DNA from: Xanthomonas nasturtii
Lineage (GTDB): Bacteria > Pseudomonadota > Gammaproteobacteria > Xanthomonadales > Xanthomonadaceae
Direction: 5' to 3'
NCBI RefSeq assembly: GCF_001660815.1
Contig: NZ_LYMI01000020.1
Location: forward strand, 1 to 64,000
DNA length: 64,000 nucleotides
Part shown: piece by piece, positions 34,688-43,927 of the stretch
Layout of the letters: every line of letters begins with the position of its first letter
Position numbering within the stretch: the stretch's first letter is position 1
Translations under genes and position numbers: made by a program
The notes under the pieces: generated by a model
Told to the model about the DNA's origin: nothing
The model's input: the letters and a program-made list of their open reading frames with translations, nothing else
The model's database searches: none

Positions 34688-35557
34688 ATGACCCCACGCA
34701 TCGGACGCATGCCGCCCCTGGCCCTGTTGCTTGCCTTGTTGCAGCAGGCCTGCAGCAGCAACCCACCGCGCACCGATCCCGCCTATCTGCAACAGCTGGA
34801 ACAACAGGCGTCTGATGGAAGTTTCGACAGCGCGTGAAATGCGGCCGAACGCCTGGAGGCACGCAACGAGCCGCGCGCCATCCACTGGTACGAGCGCGCC
34901 GCCGCGATCACCCCGTGGACGTTCCGCAACACCCGCGCCGAACTGGCGCTGGGACGGATCTGGGCGAGCGGGACGCTGTCCCACTCCGACAGCCCGCATA
35001 TCGACCAGCGCGCGGCATTGCGCGCATCGCCGCCCAAAGCCGAGCGCTGGTACCTGGCGGCCGCCATGCACGCCGACCCCCATGCCATCGCCGAACTCGC
35101 CAAGTTCCACCGTGACCGCGGAAACGCCGCCGCTGCATTGCGCTGGGATCTGCGCGACACCGTCTACCAGCGATACTGGTCCGGCTCTTCCGGTCTTCCC
35201 GATGCGGTGGCGCCGTGTATCGGCGAGGCGCATCCACTGGTGCGCGACATCCAGCGGCGCGCACACAGTGGCGATGCCGAGGCGCAGGTCGATCTTGACG
35301 CGCTCTATGAAAAGGGATTGGGTGTGGCCAGCGATGGAGCGCAAGCACTGCGTTGGTACCGGCGTGCGGCGGACCAGGGCAATGTGTATGGTCAGTATTT
35401 CACCGGCCTGTTGCTCGGGCGCGGCAATAGCGGGGTGACGCGCGATGTGGATGCGGCGGCAGTCTGGTTTGCCAAAGCCTCCGCACAAACGTTTTGCATG
35501 GCCGACGAAGCATATTGGCGCGAGGCAATCGAACCACCCTTCTGGACGTTCGATTAG
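34688..35557 (+). pseudogene. Sel1-repeat lipoprotein interrupted by one in-frame TGA
   Basis: The N-terminal piece (49 residues, lipoprotein-type signal LALLLALLQQACSS) ends at TGA 34835-34837. The same frame then continues without a further stop to 35557, through ERLEARNEPRAIHWYERAAA and several Sel1-like helical repeats (AERWYLAAAMHADPHAIAELAKFHR, AQVDLDALYEKGLGVASDGAQALRWYRRAADQGN). Restored, it would encode 289 residues, an exported tetratricopeptide-like protein. A single base change from CGA is the simplest origin. It is divergent from the asnB leader. Sequencing error or readthrough are alternatives. Confidence 0.75.
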
Positions 35558-35749
35558 CCGGCGGTACCTGTGCGGTCGCGCCATGTAGCAACGCGGTTCC
35601 GACGACACGGCGATGCAATCGGCGAAGCGTCGGCGCGACTCGGCGCTGCATGCGTCTCGGAGCAAAATCGCTACGCCGCTGGTCGATGCACTCGGTAGCG
35701 CCGGCCTTCGCAATACACCGGGCGGCGCCCGACTGGATCACTCCACACG

Positions 35750-36877
35750 TCAGGTCAGCAAACGCTCGATCAGGGTGCGATACAGCGCCGGCAGTGCCTC
35801 CAGATCGGCCACGCGCACATGCTCGTCGACCTGGTGGATGCTGGCATTGACCGGGCCGACTTCGATGCATTGCGCGCCCAGCGGTGCGATGAAGCGCGCG
35901 TCGGAGGTGCCGCCACCGGTGCTCTCTTCCGGCGGCGCACCGGCGAACGCGCCCAGCACTTCACGCGCGACACTGCGCAAACGCCCTTCCGGGGTGTAGA
36001 ACGGCTCGCCGCTGCGATGCCAGCGCAACGCATAGTCCAGCGCATGCCGATCGAGCAACGCGGTGATTTCGGCCTCCAGGCGCGGCGCGTCCCAGTGCGG
36101 GGTGTAGCGCAGATTGAAGGCCACCTGCAGCTCGCCGGGAATCACGTTGTTGGCGCCGGTGCCGGCATGGATGTTGGAAAGTTGCAGGCTGGTCGGCGGG
36201 AAGCTTTCGAAGCCCTCGTCCCATTGCCGCGCCACCAGTTCGGCCAGCGCAGGCGCTGCCAGATGGATCGGGTTGCGCGCCTTGTGCGGATACGCCACAT
36301 GCCCCTGCACGCCCTTGACGGTGAGCGTGCCGGACAGGCTGCCGCGACGGCCCACGCGCAACAAATCGCCCAGCCGCTCGGTGGACGAAGGCTCGCCGGT
36401 AATGCACCAATCGATTGGTTGCCCACGTTCGCGAAACACGTCGGCAACCCGGCGCACGCCATCGATGGCATCGCCCTCTTCGTCCGAGGTCAGCAGCACC
36501 GCCAGCGTGCCGGTATGCGTTGGGTGCGCGGCGACGAACTGCTCTGCGGCAATGACGAACGCAGCGACGCTGCCTTTCATGTCCGCAGCGCCACGCCCGT
36601 ACAGCACGCCATCGCGAACCTGCGGATCGAACGGATCGCTGCTCCATGCCTGGCGCGGCCCCGGCGGCACCACATCGGTATGCCCGAGCAGCAACAGCAC
36701 CGGCGCACCGCTGCCGTGCGTGGCCCACAGGTTGTCGACCTCGCCCAGGCGCAAGTGCTCGCAGGCGAAGCCGGCCGCGCTCAGGCGCTGCGCGATCACC
36801 GCCTGACATCCGGCATCCACCGGCGTTACCGAGGCACGTGCAATGAGGTCACAGGTCAGATCCAGCACATCGCTCAT
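35750..36877 (-). CDS. dapE: Succinyl-diaminopimelate desuccinylase
   Basis: This 375-residue M20 metalloenzyme releases succinate from N-succinyl-LL-diaminopimelate in lysine and peptidoglycan precursor synthesis. Metal ligands are visible as His66-x-Asp68 in [10 protein letters not shown], Asp99 in [10 protein letters not shown] and the catalytic Glu133-Glu134 in [22 protein letters not shown] ([14 protein letters not shown]) and [11 protein letters not shown] motifs match DapE. It lies downstream of dapD and an ArsC-like gene on the same strand, 255 bp after the latter, so a separate promoter is possible. Confidence 0.95.
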   Translation of the reverse strand: MSDVLDLTCDLIARASVTPVDAGCQAVIAQRLSAAGFACEHLRLGEVDNLWATHGSGAPVLLLLGHTDVVPPGPRQAWSSDPFDPQVRDGVLYGRGAADMKGSVAAFVIAAEQFVAAHPTHTGTLAVLLTSDEEGDAIDGVRRVADVFRERGQPIDWCITGEPSSTERLGDLLRVGRRGSLSGTLTVKGVQGHVAYPHKARNPIHLAAPALAELVARQWDEGFESFPPTSLQLSNIHAGTGANNVIPGELQVAFNLRYTPHWDAPRLEAEITALLDRHALDYALRWHRSGEPFYTPEGRLRSVAREVLGAFAGAPPEESTGGGTSDARFIAPLGAQCIEVGPVNASIHQVDEHVRVADLEALPALYRTLIERLLT

Positions 36878-37132
36878 GAAACGTCACCGCAGTAGAGCCG
36901 CATCAGCGGCGTTGAGGGAGTGGATCGGGTCTGCATTGATTTGTTTAATTCGATCGCGGTTGCAGGCGCTGTATCGGGCTAGCTTGCAGACAGTCATGGA
37001 GTCGTTGCCAACGCTGCGTCGACCGGCTTGCCGGGCTGATACACGAACTAACGAACCGGCGATCGACGAACCAATCGCAGCAACGATGCCAGCGGCAGCA
37101 AGCTCCGGCATCGCTGGCGAAACCGCGCTCGC

Positions 37133-37489
37133 TCACGCGATGCCGAACCGCTTCTTGAAGCCGTTATCGGAAAAGCCCTGACTCAGCACGCCATCGTCGG
37201 TGACCACCAGCGGGCGGCGAATCAGCTGCGGGGACTCGCGCAGCAGCAGCTTCCACTCGGCATCCGAACCGGGCGCCTTCTTGTTGTCGGGCAACTGCCG
37301 CCAGGTGGTGGAGGACTTGTTGATCAAGGCGTCGAATCCACCCGCCTGGCCGGCCCACTCCAGCAGTGTCTCCGGCGACGGCTTGTTGTCCCGGTAATCC
37401 ACAAACGTATAGGCCACACCGAAGCGCTCCATCCACTTGGTGGCCTTCTTGCAGGTGTCGCAGTTCTTCAATCCGTAGAGCGTGGTCAT
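37133..37489 (-). CDS. ArsC/Spx-family reductase-like protein (YffB type)
   Basis: This 118-residue thioredoxin-fold protein starts MTTLYGLKNCDTCKKATKW, with a CxxC pair at Cys10/Cys13. RRPLVVTDDGVLSQGF (RxP loop) and the C-terminal KKRFG follow. This matches the YffB branch of the arsenate-reductase family, which frequently sits beside dapE. Family members have glutathione-dependent reductase features, but a physiological substrate is not established. It lies between dapD and dapE on the same strand. Confidence 0.88.
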   Translation of the reverse strand: MTTLYGLKNCDTCKKATKWMERFGVAYTFVDYRDNKPSPETLLEWAGQAGGFDALINKSSTTWRQLPDNKKAPGSDAEWKLLLRESPQLIRRPLVVTDDGVLSQGFSDNGFKKRFGIA

Positions 37490-37517
37490 CTGTATCCCGT
37501 AAAATCGGCCTATAACG

Positions 37518-37642
37518 CCCCTCTCCCACCGGGAGAGGGGTTGGGGTAAGGGTACGGGTGAAGCCTTCTACAGAACGCGCGTCAGGCTTCGCCCGGACCC
37601 TCATCCGGCGCTTTGCGCCACCTTCTCCCGGTGGGAGAAGGG
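37518..37642. repeat. REP-type inverted pair, copy 2
   Basis: The left arm CCCCTCTCCCACCGGGAGAG plus GGTTGGGGTAAGGGTACGGG faces a right arm CCGGACCCTCATCCGG with CTTCTCCCGGTGGGAGAAGG. Inner GGTGAAGCC and GGCTTCGCC also pair. It has the same structure as the copy at 28519-28694 and lies between dapD and the ArsC-like gene, where it may separate their expression. Confidence 0.75.
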
Positions 37643-37697
37643 AAGCATGCGTCCGGCGCCCGAGCAACTCGCAAACCTCCTCCCGATGCACGATGGA

Positions 37698-38897
37698 TCA
37701 ATCCGCCAGCCCGCGCAGCAATTCATTCACGCTGGTCTTGCTGCGCGTCTTGGCATCCACCTGCTTGACGATCACCGCACAGTACAGCGAGTGCGAGCCG
37801 TCCTTGGATGGCAGCTGGCCGGACACCACCACGCTGTACGGCGGCACGTAGCCGTAGGAAATCTCGCCGGTGGCGCGGTTGTAGATGCGCGTGCTCTGGC
37901 CGATGAACACGCCCATGCCGATCACGCTGTGGTGGCCGACCACCACGCCTTCCACCACTTCCGAGCGTGCGCCGATGAAGCAGTGATCTTCGATGATGGT
38001 GGGGCTGGCCTGCAACGGCTCGAGCACGCCGCCGATGCCGGCGCCGCCGGACAGATGGCAGTGCTTGCCGATCTGCGCGCACGAGCCCACCGTGGCCCAG
38101 GTGTCGACCATGCTGCCTTCGCCCACGTACGCGCCGATGTTGGTGAAGCTCGGCATCAGCACCACGTCCTTGCCGAAGTAACTGCCGCGACGTGCCACCG
38201 CACCGGGCACCACGCGCACGCCGGCCTTGCGGAATTCGGCCTCACCGAAGCCGGCGAAGCGCGATTCCACCTTGTCCCAAAACGGCGCCGGCTGCGCGTC
38301 GATCACCGCCATCTCGTTGACGCGGAAATACAGCAGCACGGCCTTCTTCAGCCACTCGTTGACGGTCCAGCCGCCCTGCCCGTCCGGCTCGGCGACGCGG
38401 AACTCGCCGCTCTCCAGGCCGTCGATCACGCGCGTGACAATGGCGCGCGTGGAGCCGTCGATCTCGTCCATGGTCAACGTCGCACGACGTTCGAATGCGC
38501 TTTCGATGCCCACCTTGAGTTCGTCGTGACCCACCGGCGCTGCGGCAGTGTGCACGGCCTGCTCGGCGATCGGCAGCTTCTTGGCCGCAGCGGCCTTCTT
38601 GGCGGCCGGTGCAGAGACCACCTTGGTCGGCTGCTTGGCCACGCGCGGTGCAGCGGCGCTCGCCGTCTTGCCGACTGGCTTGCGTGCGGCAGCCTTCTGG
38701 CCTGGTGCCTTGGGCGCAGCAGCCTTCTTGCCGGCAGCGCCAGCAGCAGCGTTGTTCTTGCCGACGCCGGCAACCGGCTTGGAAGCGGCAGCAACCGGCG
38801 CCTTGGCGGCCTTGCCGCGCGTTGCGCCGGCGCGCGTGGGCGCTGGGTTGGTGGTGGTCGCGCTCGGCTTGCGCGCGGTCTTCTTGCTGATAGCCAT
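37698..38897 (-). CDS. dapD: Tetrahydrodipicolinate N-succinyltransferase with Lys/Ala-rich N-terminal extension
   Basis: This 399-residue enzyme transfers succinyl from CoA to tetrahydrodipicolinate in lysine synthesis. The last 274 residues match canonical DapD length, from [18 protein letters not shown] through hexapeptide-repeat strands ([41 protein letters not shown]) to the C-terminus. Ahead of this lie about 125 residues rich in Lys, Ala and Pro ([20 protein letters not shown]), resembling histone-H1-like tails. ATG 38897 is 19 bp after glnD. A GTG at Val122 could give a canonical-length protein, so the extension's translation needs checking. Confidence 0.88.
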   Translation of the reverse strand: MAISKKTARKPSATTTNPAPTRAGATRGKAAKAPVAAASKPVAGVGKNNAAAGAAGKKAAAPKAPGQKAAARKPVGKTASAAAPRVAKQPTKVVSAPAAKKAAAAKKLPIAEQAVHTAAAPVGHDELKVGIESAFERRATLTMDEIDGSTRAIVTRVIDGLESGEFRVAEPDGQGGWTVNEWLKKAVLLYFRVNEMAVIDAQPAPFWDKVESRFAGFGEAEFRKAGVRVVPGAVARRGSYFGKDVVLMPSFTNIGAYVGEGSMVDTWATVGSCAQIGKHCHLSGGAGIGGVLEPLQASPTIIEDHCFIGARSEVVEGVVVGHHSVIGMGVFIGQSTRIYNRATGEISYGYVPPYSVVVSGQLPSKDGSHSLYCAVIVKQVDAKTRSKTSVNELLRGLAD

Positions 38898-38916
38898 GGG
38901 GGTCTCCGGAGAGTTG

Positions 38917-41526
38917 CTAGACAGGGTCAAGACAGGCGCACAGCGCATCGCGCAGGGCCTGCCGGGCGGATTCGGACAACGGGCGGTCGTGCTCGTCGGT
39001 GATCTGGAACTGGTCTTCGGCACGCTCGCCGAAGGTGGCGATCCGCGCGTCGTGCACGCGCAGGTGCTGGATGCGCAACACGTGCGCGACGTCAGCCAGC
39101 AGGCCGGGGCGGTCGGGTGCGACCAGGCTGATGCGGGTGCGGCGGCCGCCGGCGCTCTCGCTGAATTCCACCCGCGGCGCGAAGCGGAAATGCCGCAGCT
39201 GGCGCGGCACCGCACGCCGCGATGGCCGCACTTTTTGCAGGTCGCCGGCCAGCACCTGCCGCAGCGCTGCGGCAAGACGCTGCGGATCGCCATCGGCATA
39301 GCCTTCCTGCGGCAGCACTTCGAACACGTCGAAGATCGCATCGTGCGGTGCGTCCAGCACACGCGCGCGGTGAATGCCGTAGCCCTTGCGATCCAGCGTG
39401 GCCACGATCGCCGCAAACAGCCCATCGCGGTCCGGCGAATACACGAACAGTTCCAAGGCATCGTTGTCGGGTACCGCGCGACGCGCCTTGACCAGGGTCT
39501 GGCCGATCTGCACTTCGATCAACGAGACCGCCTGCCAGGCGAGCTGCTCGGGACGGAAGCGCAGGAAGTTTTCGTCCGGCATGCCGGCGAACTGGCGGTC
39601 GATGGTGGCATCGTCGTGCCCTTGCGCCTGCATCAGTGCGCGTGCGGATTCGCGCGCTTCGCGCAAGCGTTCCTCGCGCGGCGGCGGATGTTCCAGCCCT
39701 TCGCGCAAGGCGCGACGCGCAGCGAAATACAGATCCGCCAGCAGCCGGTCTTTCCACGCATTCCACAACTTGGGGCTGGTGCCGGCGATGTCGGCGCAGG
39801 TCAGCAGATACAGATAATCCAGACGCTCGCGCGTGCCCACCAACGTGGCGAAACGGTGGATCACCTCCGAGTCGGAGATGTCCTGCTTCTGCGCGGTGAC
39901 CGACATGCGCAAGTGCTGCTCCACCAGCCAGCTCACCAGCTCGGTATCGCCCTCGCTCAGGCGATGCGCCAGGCAGAAGGCGCGCGCATCCACCGCGCCG
40001 AGTTCGGAGTGATCGCCGCCGCGGCCCTTGGCGATGTCGTGAAACAGCCCGGCCAGCAGCAGCAATTCCGGCTTGCGCAGGCGCGGCCAGACTTCATGGG
40101 TGATCGAAAAACGCTCATCGGCGCGGCCGGCCGCAAACAGCGCGATGTTCCGCAACACCATCAAGGTGTGCTGGTCCACCGTGTAGACATGGAACAGGTC
40201 GAACTGCATGCGCCCGGAGACGCTGGCGAACGCAGGAATCCATTGGCCCAGCACGCCCAGCCGCGCCATGCGATTGAGCGTTTCCACCGCACGCGGGCCA
40301 CGCAGCAGTGCCATGAAGCGCTCGCGAGCGGTGGCATCGGCAACCTCGTAAGCCGGCAACTCACGCAGCACCTCGGCCAACGCGCGCGCAGTGAGCGAGT
40401 GCAGCCCGCGCACCTCGCGGTGCGCTGCCCATTGCGCGAACAGCGCAAACACCTGCAACACATCGCCGTCCGGCCAGCTTTCGGCATCGGCGGCCAGATA
40501 GCCGCGACGCAGACTGAAGCCGCCGCCCAGCGGCTCCGGCGTCGCTTCGCCATCGAACTGTTCTTCGAAGCGCTGCAACAAGCGGTCGCTGATGCGGCGG
40601 ATCAACGCAGCGCTGCGATAGAAGCGCTGCATCATCTTTTCCACGCCCAGGCTTTCCGGGTCGTCGGCAAACCCGAGCCGCTCGGCCAAGGTTTTTTGGT
40701 AATCGAAACGCAGGCGCTCTTCCGGCCGGTTGGCCACGATGTGCAGACCGAAACGCAGACGGGCAAGCTCCTCGCGTTCGCGGCGCAACGCGGCGGCTTC
40801 GTCGAAGCCGACATGGCCGAGCCCGACCAGGGCTTCCAGGTCCTTGACCCCGAATGCGCGCAAGGCCATCCAACCCAATGTCTGCAGATCGCGCAGACCG
40901 CCGGGGCCGTCCTTGATGTCGGGTTCGAGGTTGTCGGCGGTGTCGCCAAAGCGTTGGTGGCGCGCCAGCAACTCTTCGCGCTTGGCCTGGAAGAAATCGC
41001 GCGGCGGCCACACCCGTTGCGGCGCGATCGCCGCTGCCAGTGCCGCGCGCGCCGCGGCATCGGCCACCAGCGCGCGCGATTCGATCAAGGCGGTGAGCAC
41101 GGTCTGGTCGGCGGCCGCAGCCGTGCACTGCGCCGGCGAGCGTACCGCGTGGCTGATCGACAGGCCGACATCCCACAGCAGCGCAAACAGGCGCGCCAAT
41201 GACTGCTCGTGCTGCTGCTGCGCGACGTTTTCGCCCAGCACCAGCACATCCACATCCGAGCGCGGAAACAGCTCGCCACGCCCGTAACCACCCACCGCAT
41301 GCAGCGACAAGCCGCTATCGGCCGGAATGCAGCGCGTCCAGGCGTTGCGCATCAATTGGTCGACCGCGCGTGCGCGCAGCGCGACCAGGCGCTCGATCGG
41401 TTCGCCCTGATCGAAGCGCTTGCACAGCCGCATGTCCGCATGCACCAGCAGCGGACGGGCCTGGGCAGCCCATTCCGCGTCGCCGGCGACGCCCGGGTCG
41501 GGTCGATCCGCCGGCGTGTCGGTCAT
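38917..41526 (-). CDS. glnD: [Protein-PII] uridylyltransferase / uridylyl-removing enzyme
   Basis: This 869-residue bifunctional nitrogen sensor modifies PII proteins according to glutamine level. The nucleotidyltransferase motif [15 protein letters not shown] is at 79-93. An HD domain for de-uridylylation ([20 protein letters not shown]) is central, followed by two C-terminal ACT domains ([44 protein letters not shown]). Its ATG overlaps the map stop codon by 4 bp, and dapD follows 19 bp downstream, so map-glnD-dapD form one transcript. Confidence 0.95.
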   Translation of the reverse strand: MTDTPADRPDPGVAGDAEWAAQARPLLVHADMRLCKRFDQGEPIERLVALRARAVDQLMRNAWTRCIPADSGLSLHAVGGYGRGELFPRSDVDVLVLGENVAQQQHEQSLARLFALLWDVGLSISHAVRSPAQCTAAAADQTVLTALIESRALVADAAARAALAAAIAPQRVWPPRDFFQAKREELLARHQRFGDTADNLEPDIKDGPGGLRDLQTLGWMALRAFGVKDLEALVGLGHVGFDEAAALRREREELARLRFGLHIVANRPEERLRFDYQKTLAERLGFADDPESLGVEKMMQRFYRSAALIRRISDRLLQRFEEQFDGEATPEPLGGGFSLRRGYLAADAESWPDGDVLQVFALFAQWAAHREVRGLHSLTARALAEVLRELPAYEVADATARERFMALLRGPRAVETLNRMARLGVLGQWIPAFASVSGRMQFDLFHVYTVDQHTLMVLRNIALFAAGRADERFSITHEVWPRLRKPELLLLAGLFHDIAKGRGGDHSELGAVDARAFCLAHRLSEGDTELVSWLVEQHLRMSVTAQKQDISDSEVIHRFATLVGTRERLDYLYLLTCADIAGTSPKLWNAWKDRLLADLYFAARRALREGLEHPPPREERLREARESARALMQAQGHDDATIDRQFAGMPDENFLRFRPEQLAWQAVSLIEVQIGQTLVKARRAVPDNDALELFVYSPDRDGLFAAIVATLDRKGYGIHRARVLDAPHDAIFDVFEVLPQEGYADGDPQRLAAALRQVLAGDLQKVRPSRRAVPRQLRHFRFAPRVEFSESAGGRRTRISLVAPDRPGLLADVAHVLRIQHLRVHDARIATFGERAEDQFQITDEHDRPLSESARQALRDALCACLDPV

Positions 41527-42299
41527 ACCGGCGCGGGCGAATTGGCCGACAGCGTCAACACATCCACGCCGTCTTCGGTGACTGCCACCATGTGTTCCCA
41601 CTGCGCCGACAACTTGCGGTCCTTGGTGACCACGGTCCAGCCGTCGGGCAGCGTCTTATGGTGATAGGTGCCTTCGTTGATCATCGGCTCGATGGTGAAG
41701 GTCATGCCCGGCTTGAGCACCAGCCCTTCGCCCGGACGGCCGTAATGCATCACCTGCGGCTCGTCGTGATAGACCTTGCCGATGCCATGGCCGCAGTAAT
41801 CGCGCACCACGCTGAAACGCTCGGATTCGGCGAACTTCTGGATGGCGTGGCCCACATCGCCCAGCGTGGCGCCCGGCTTGACCGCACGGATGCCGCGCCA
41901 CATCGCTTCATACGTGGTGTCGACCAGGCGCTTGGCCATCACCGACGGGGTGCCGACGTAATACATGCGGCTGGTATCGCCATGCCAGCCATCCTTGATG
42001 ACGGTGACGTCGATATTGACGATGTCGCCGTCCTTCAACACCTTGGCTGCGCTCGGGATGCCGTGGCAGATCACGTTGTTGACGGAGGTACACACGCTTT
42101 TGGGAAAGCCGCGGTAGCCCACGTTTGCAGGAATGGTGCCCTGCACGTTGACGATGTGGTCGTGGCAGATGCGGTCCAGCTCGGCGGTGGTGACGCCCGG
42201 CTGGACGTACGGGGCCACGACGTCGAGCACTTCGGCGGCCAGACGGCCGGCGACGCGCATCAGTTCGATTTCTTCTCTGGTTTTTAGATTGACGCTCAT
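41523..42299 (-). CDS. map: Methionine aminopeptidase type I
   Basis: This 258-residue metalloprotease removes N-terminal Met from new proteins. MSVNLKTREEIELMRVAGRLAAEVL is the family start. Conserved metal-site motifs are VICHGIPSAAKVLKDGDIVNIDVTVIKDGWHGDTSRMY (two Asp), GHGIGKVYHDEP (His) and FTIEPMINEG (Glu), with Glu in SAQWEHMVAVTEDG. In most relatives map lies divergent from rpsB at short distance. Here a fimbrial operon of about 6 kb lies between. The gene is translationally coupled to glnD. Confidence 0.96.
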   Translation of the reverse strand: MSVNLKTREEIELMRVAGRLAAEVLDVVAPYVQPGVTTAELDRICHDHIVNVQGTIPANVGYRGFPKSVCTSVNNVICHGIPSAAKVLKDGDIVNIDVTVIKDGWHGDTSRMYYVGTPSVMAKRLVDTTYEAMWRGIRAVKPGATLGDVGHAIQKFAESERFSVVRDYCGHGIGKVYHDEPQVMHYGRPGEGLVLKPGMTFTIEPMINEGTYHHKTLPDGWTVVTKDRKLSAQWEHMVAVTEDGVDVLTLSANSPAPV

Positions 42300-42617
42300 G
42301 ACCACGATTATCGCCGATTCGGGCTGAATCTGAACGACCCGCACCCGCGTTTTTTGCGGAGCGCAGCAGCCAGGTGCAAGCGAGCGGTGCGGCGGAGATC
42401 CGTCGCCAGCGCCTATTCATGTGTGACGCAGTACCGCAGGCGTCAAAAACCTCCGTTAACGGAGTCATCCATAAGACATCACAATTTCACAAAAAACGCC
42501 AGCCGAGACAGCTAGATAGCACCTGAATTCGGCGGTATGTTTGGCACAGCAGATGCATTGCAGGGAGGGCGACACGTTGTCGCGTCATCAACGACCGGAA
42601 CGGTCAAGGAAATGTCC
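42300..42617. other. Divergent control region between map and the fimbrial operon
   Basis: This 318-bp stretch has no gene. It contains a perfect 14-bp palindrome, CTCCGTTAACGGAG (42451-42464), a candidate operator. A sigma-54-type promoter lies at 42542-42557 facing the fimbrial genes. Confidence 0.5.
42542..42557 (+). promoter_or_regulatory. Sigma-54-like -24/-12 promoter for the fimbrial operon
   Basis: TGGCACAGCAGATGCA matches 10 of 12 informative positions of TGGCACG-N4-TTGCA, with the invariant GG and GC exactly spaced. The implied start site is about 60 bp upstream of the first pilin codon (42618). An enhancer-binding activator would be required; its site is unknown. Confidence 0.5.
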
Positions 42618-43142
42618 ATGCGTACTGTTCGCCCTGTCCTGCTGTCCCTTGGCCTGCTCTCGACCATTGGCGTTGCCACTGCAGCAGATACCACCACCTT
42701 CAACGTCAAGATCGCCGTCACCAAGGCCTGCACGATCACCGCCGCCTCCGCGACGGACGTCGACTTCGGCTCGGTGCTCTCGACCTCGACCGCCAATGCG
42801 GACGCCAACGGCAGTGTGACCGCGCAGTGCACCGCACTGACCCCGTACAACATCGCGTTGAGCGCAGGCAGCAATGCCGGCACCGCCAACGACGTCACCA
42901 CCCGCCGCATGAAGAATGCAGACCCGCTGGTGACCACCAACAATTTCATTGCCTACCAGCTGTACCAGGATCTGGGCCGCAGCACGGTGTGGGGCAGCAC
43001 CACCGGCACCAACACGCTCAGCCGTACGGCAACCGGCATCAACCAGGTCTACCCGGTCTACGGTCGTGTGACCAACCCGTCGGCCAACAATCCCGCGACC
43101 GGTAGTTACCAGGACACGATCACTGCCACGATCGTCTATTGA
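42618..43142 (+). CDS. Spore-coat-U (SCPU) domain major pilin
   Basis: This 174-residue exported subunit begins with signal peptide RTVRPVLLSLGLLSTIGVATA. A single SCPU domain (TFNVKIAVTKACTITAASATDVDFGS, then VTAQCTALTPYNIALSAG, ending in YQDTITATIVY) follows. The two conserved cysteines in these segments form a disulfide. Such proteins build archaic (Csu-type) chaperone-usher fimbriae that mediate adhesion and biofilm. AAGGA 7 bp before ATG 42618 decides the start over ATG 42612. It is the first gene of a six-gene operon. Confidence 0.88.
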   Translation: MRTVRPVLLSLGLLSTIGVATAADTTTFNVKIAVTKACTITAASATDVDFGSVLSTSTANADANGSVTAQCTALTPYNIALSAGSNAGTANDVTTRRMKNADPLVTTNNFIAYQLYQDLGRSTVWGSTTGTNTLSRTATGINQVYPVYGRVTNPSANNPATGSYQDTITATIVY

Positions 43143-43150
43143 GCACGCGC

Positions 43151-43927
43151 ATGCCCCTGCATCACCGCTTGCCGCCCCGTTTGCCCGCATGGCTGATGTC
43201 GGCCGCAGTGGCGCTGACGCTGACGCTGGCAGCGGCCAGCAGCGTCGTGTCATCGCCGGCACAGGCAGCCAGCCTGCAGTTGGCGCCGACCTCGTTGAGC
43301 CTGAGCGCGCAGCAAAGCGCCGACGGCCTGTGGCTGAGCAACAGCGGCAGCGTGCCGGTACAGGTGCAGACCCGCGCCTATCGCTGGACCCAGCGCGATG
43401 GGCAGGATCAGCTCGATCCCACCCAGGACCTGTTGGTCAGCCCACCGATGCGCACCCTGGCTGCCGGCGAACGGCAGTTGATCCGGGTGATCCGCGCCGG
43501 AGCTGCGCCGACCGGGCAGGAGTTGTGTTACCGCATCATCGTCGACGAACTGCCCAGCGCCGATACCGACCGCAAGGGCATGCAGTTCGTGCTGCGCTAC
43601 TCGGTGCCGATCTTCCTGCTGCCACCCGGCAAGAGCGAACCTACGCCGACCTTGAGCGCGCAAGTGGTTGCCGGCAGCGACGGCACCGCGCAGATCCAGA
43701 TCAGCAATACCGGCAACGGCCATGCCCAGGTCGCCGACCTGCGGCACCAGGTCGATGGCGCAACCAAGACGGCGTTGAATGGCTTGGTCGGTTATGTGCT
43801 GCCCGGCCAGACCATGCGCTGGTCGCTGGGTGCGCCACTGGCGCAGTTCAGCCGCGGCACCATCATCGCAAGGATCAACGGTGAGGCTGACGAACGCACT
43901 TTGTTGGCTGCACCGGCGGCGCCGTGA
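43151..43927 (+). CDS. Periplasmic fimbrial chaperone (Csu-type), first copy
   Basis: This 258-residue chaperone has a signal peptide (AAVALTLTLAAASSVVSSPAQA). A PapD-like N-domain follows (LQLAPTSLSLSAQQSADGLWLSNSGSVPVQVQTRAYRW; LLVSPPMRTLAAGERQLIRVIR), then a C-domain. It would donate a beta strand to pilin subunits and deliver them to the usher. An alternative TTG start at 43139 overlaps the pilin stop; ATG 43151 is the simpler choice. The usher gene overlaps its 3' end. Confidence 0.88.
   Translation: MPLHHRLPPRLPAWLMSAAVALTLTLAAASSVVSSPAQAASLQLAPTSLSLSAQQSADGLWLSNSGSVPVQVQTRAYRWTQRDGQDQLDPTQDLLVSPPMRTLAAGERQLIRVIRAGAAPTGQELCYRIIVDELPSADTDRKGMQFVLRYSVPIFLLPPGKSEPTPTLSAQVVAGSDGTAQIQISNTGNGHAQVADLRHQVDGATKTALNGLVGYVLPGQTMRWSLGAPLAQFSRGTIIARINGEADERTLLAAPAAP

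Noticed and set aside
34466..35713. Long leftward frame ending in the Asn-rich segment
   Set aside because: Only the last 29 codons, from ATG 34555, look meaningful; the upstream part is antisense to the Sel1 lipoprotein gene.
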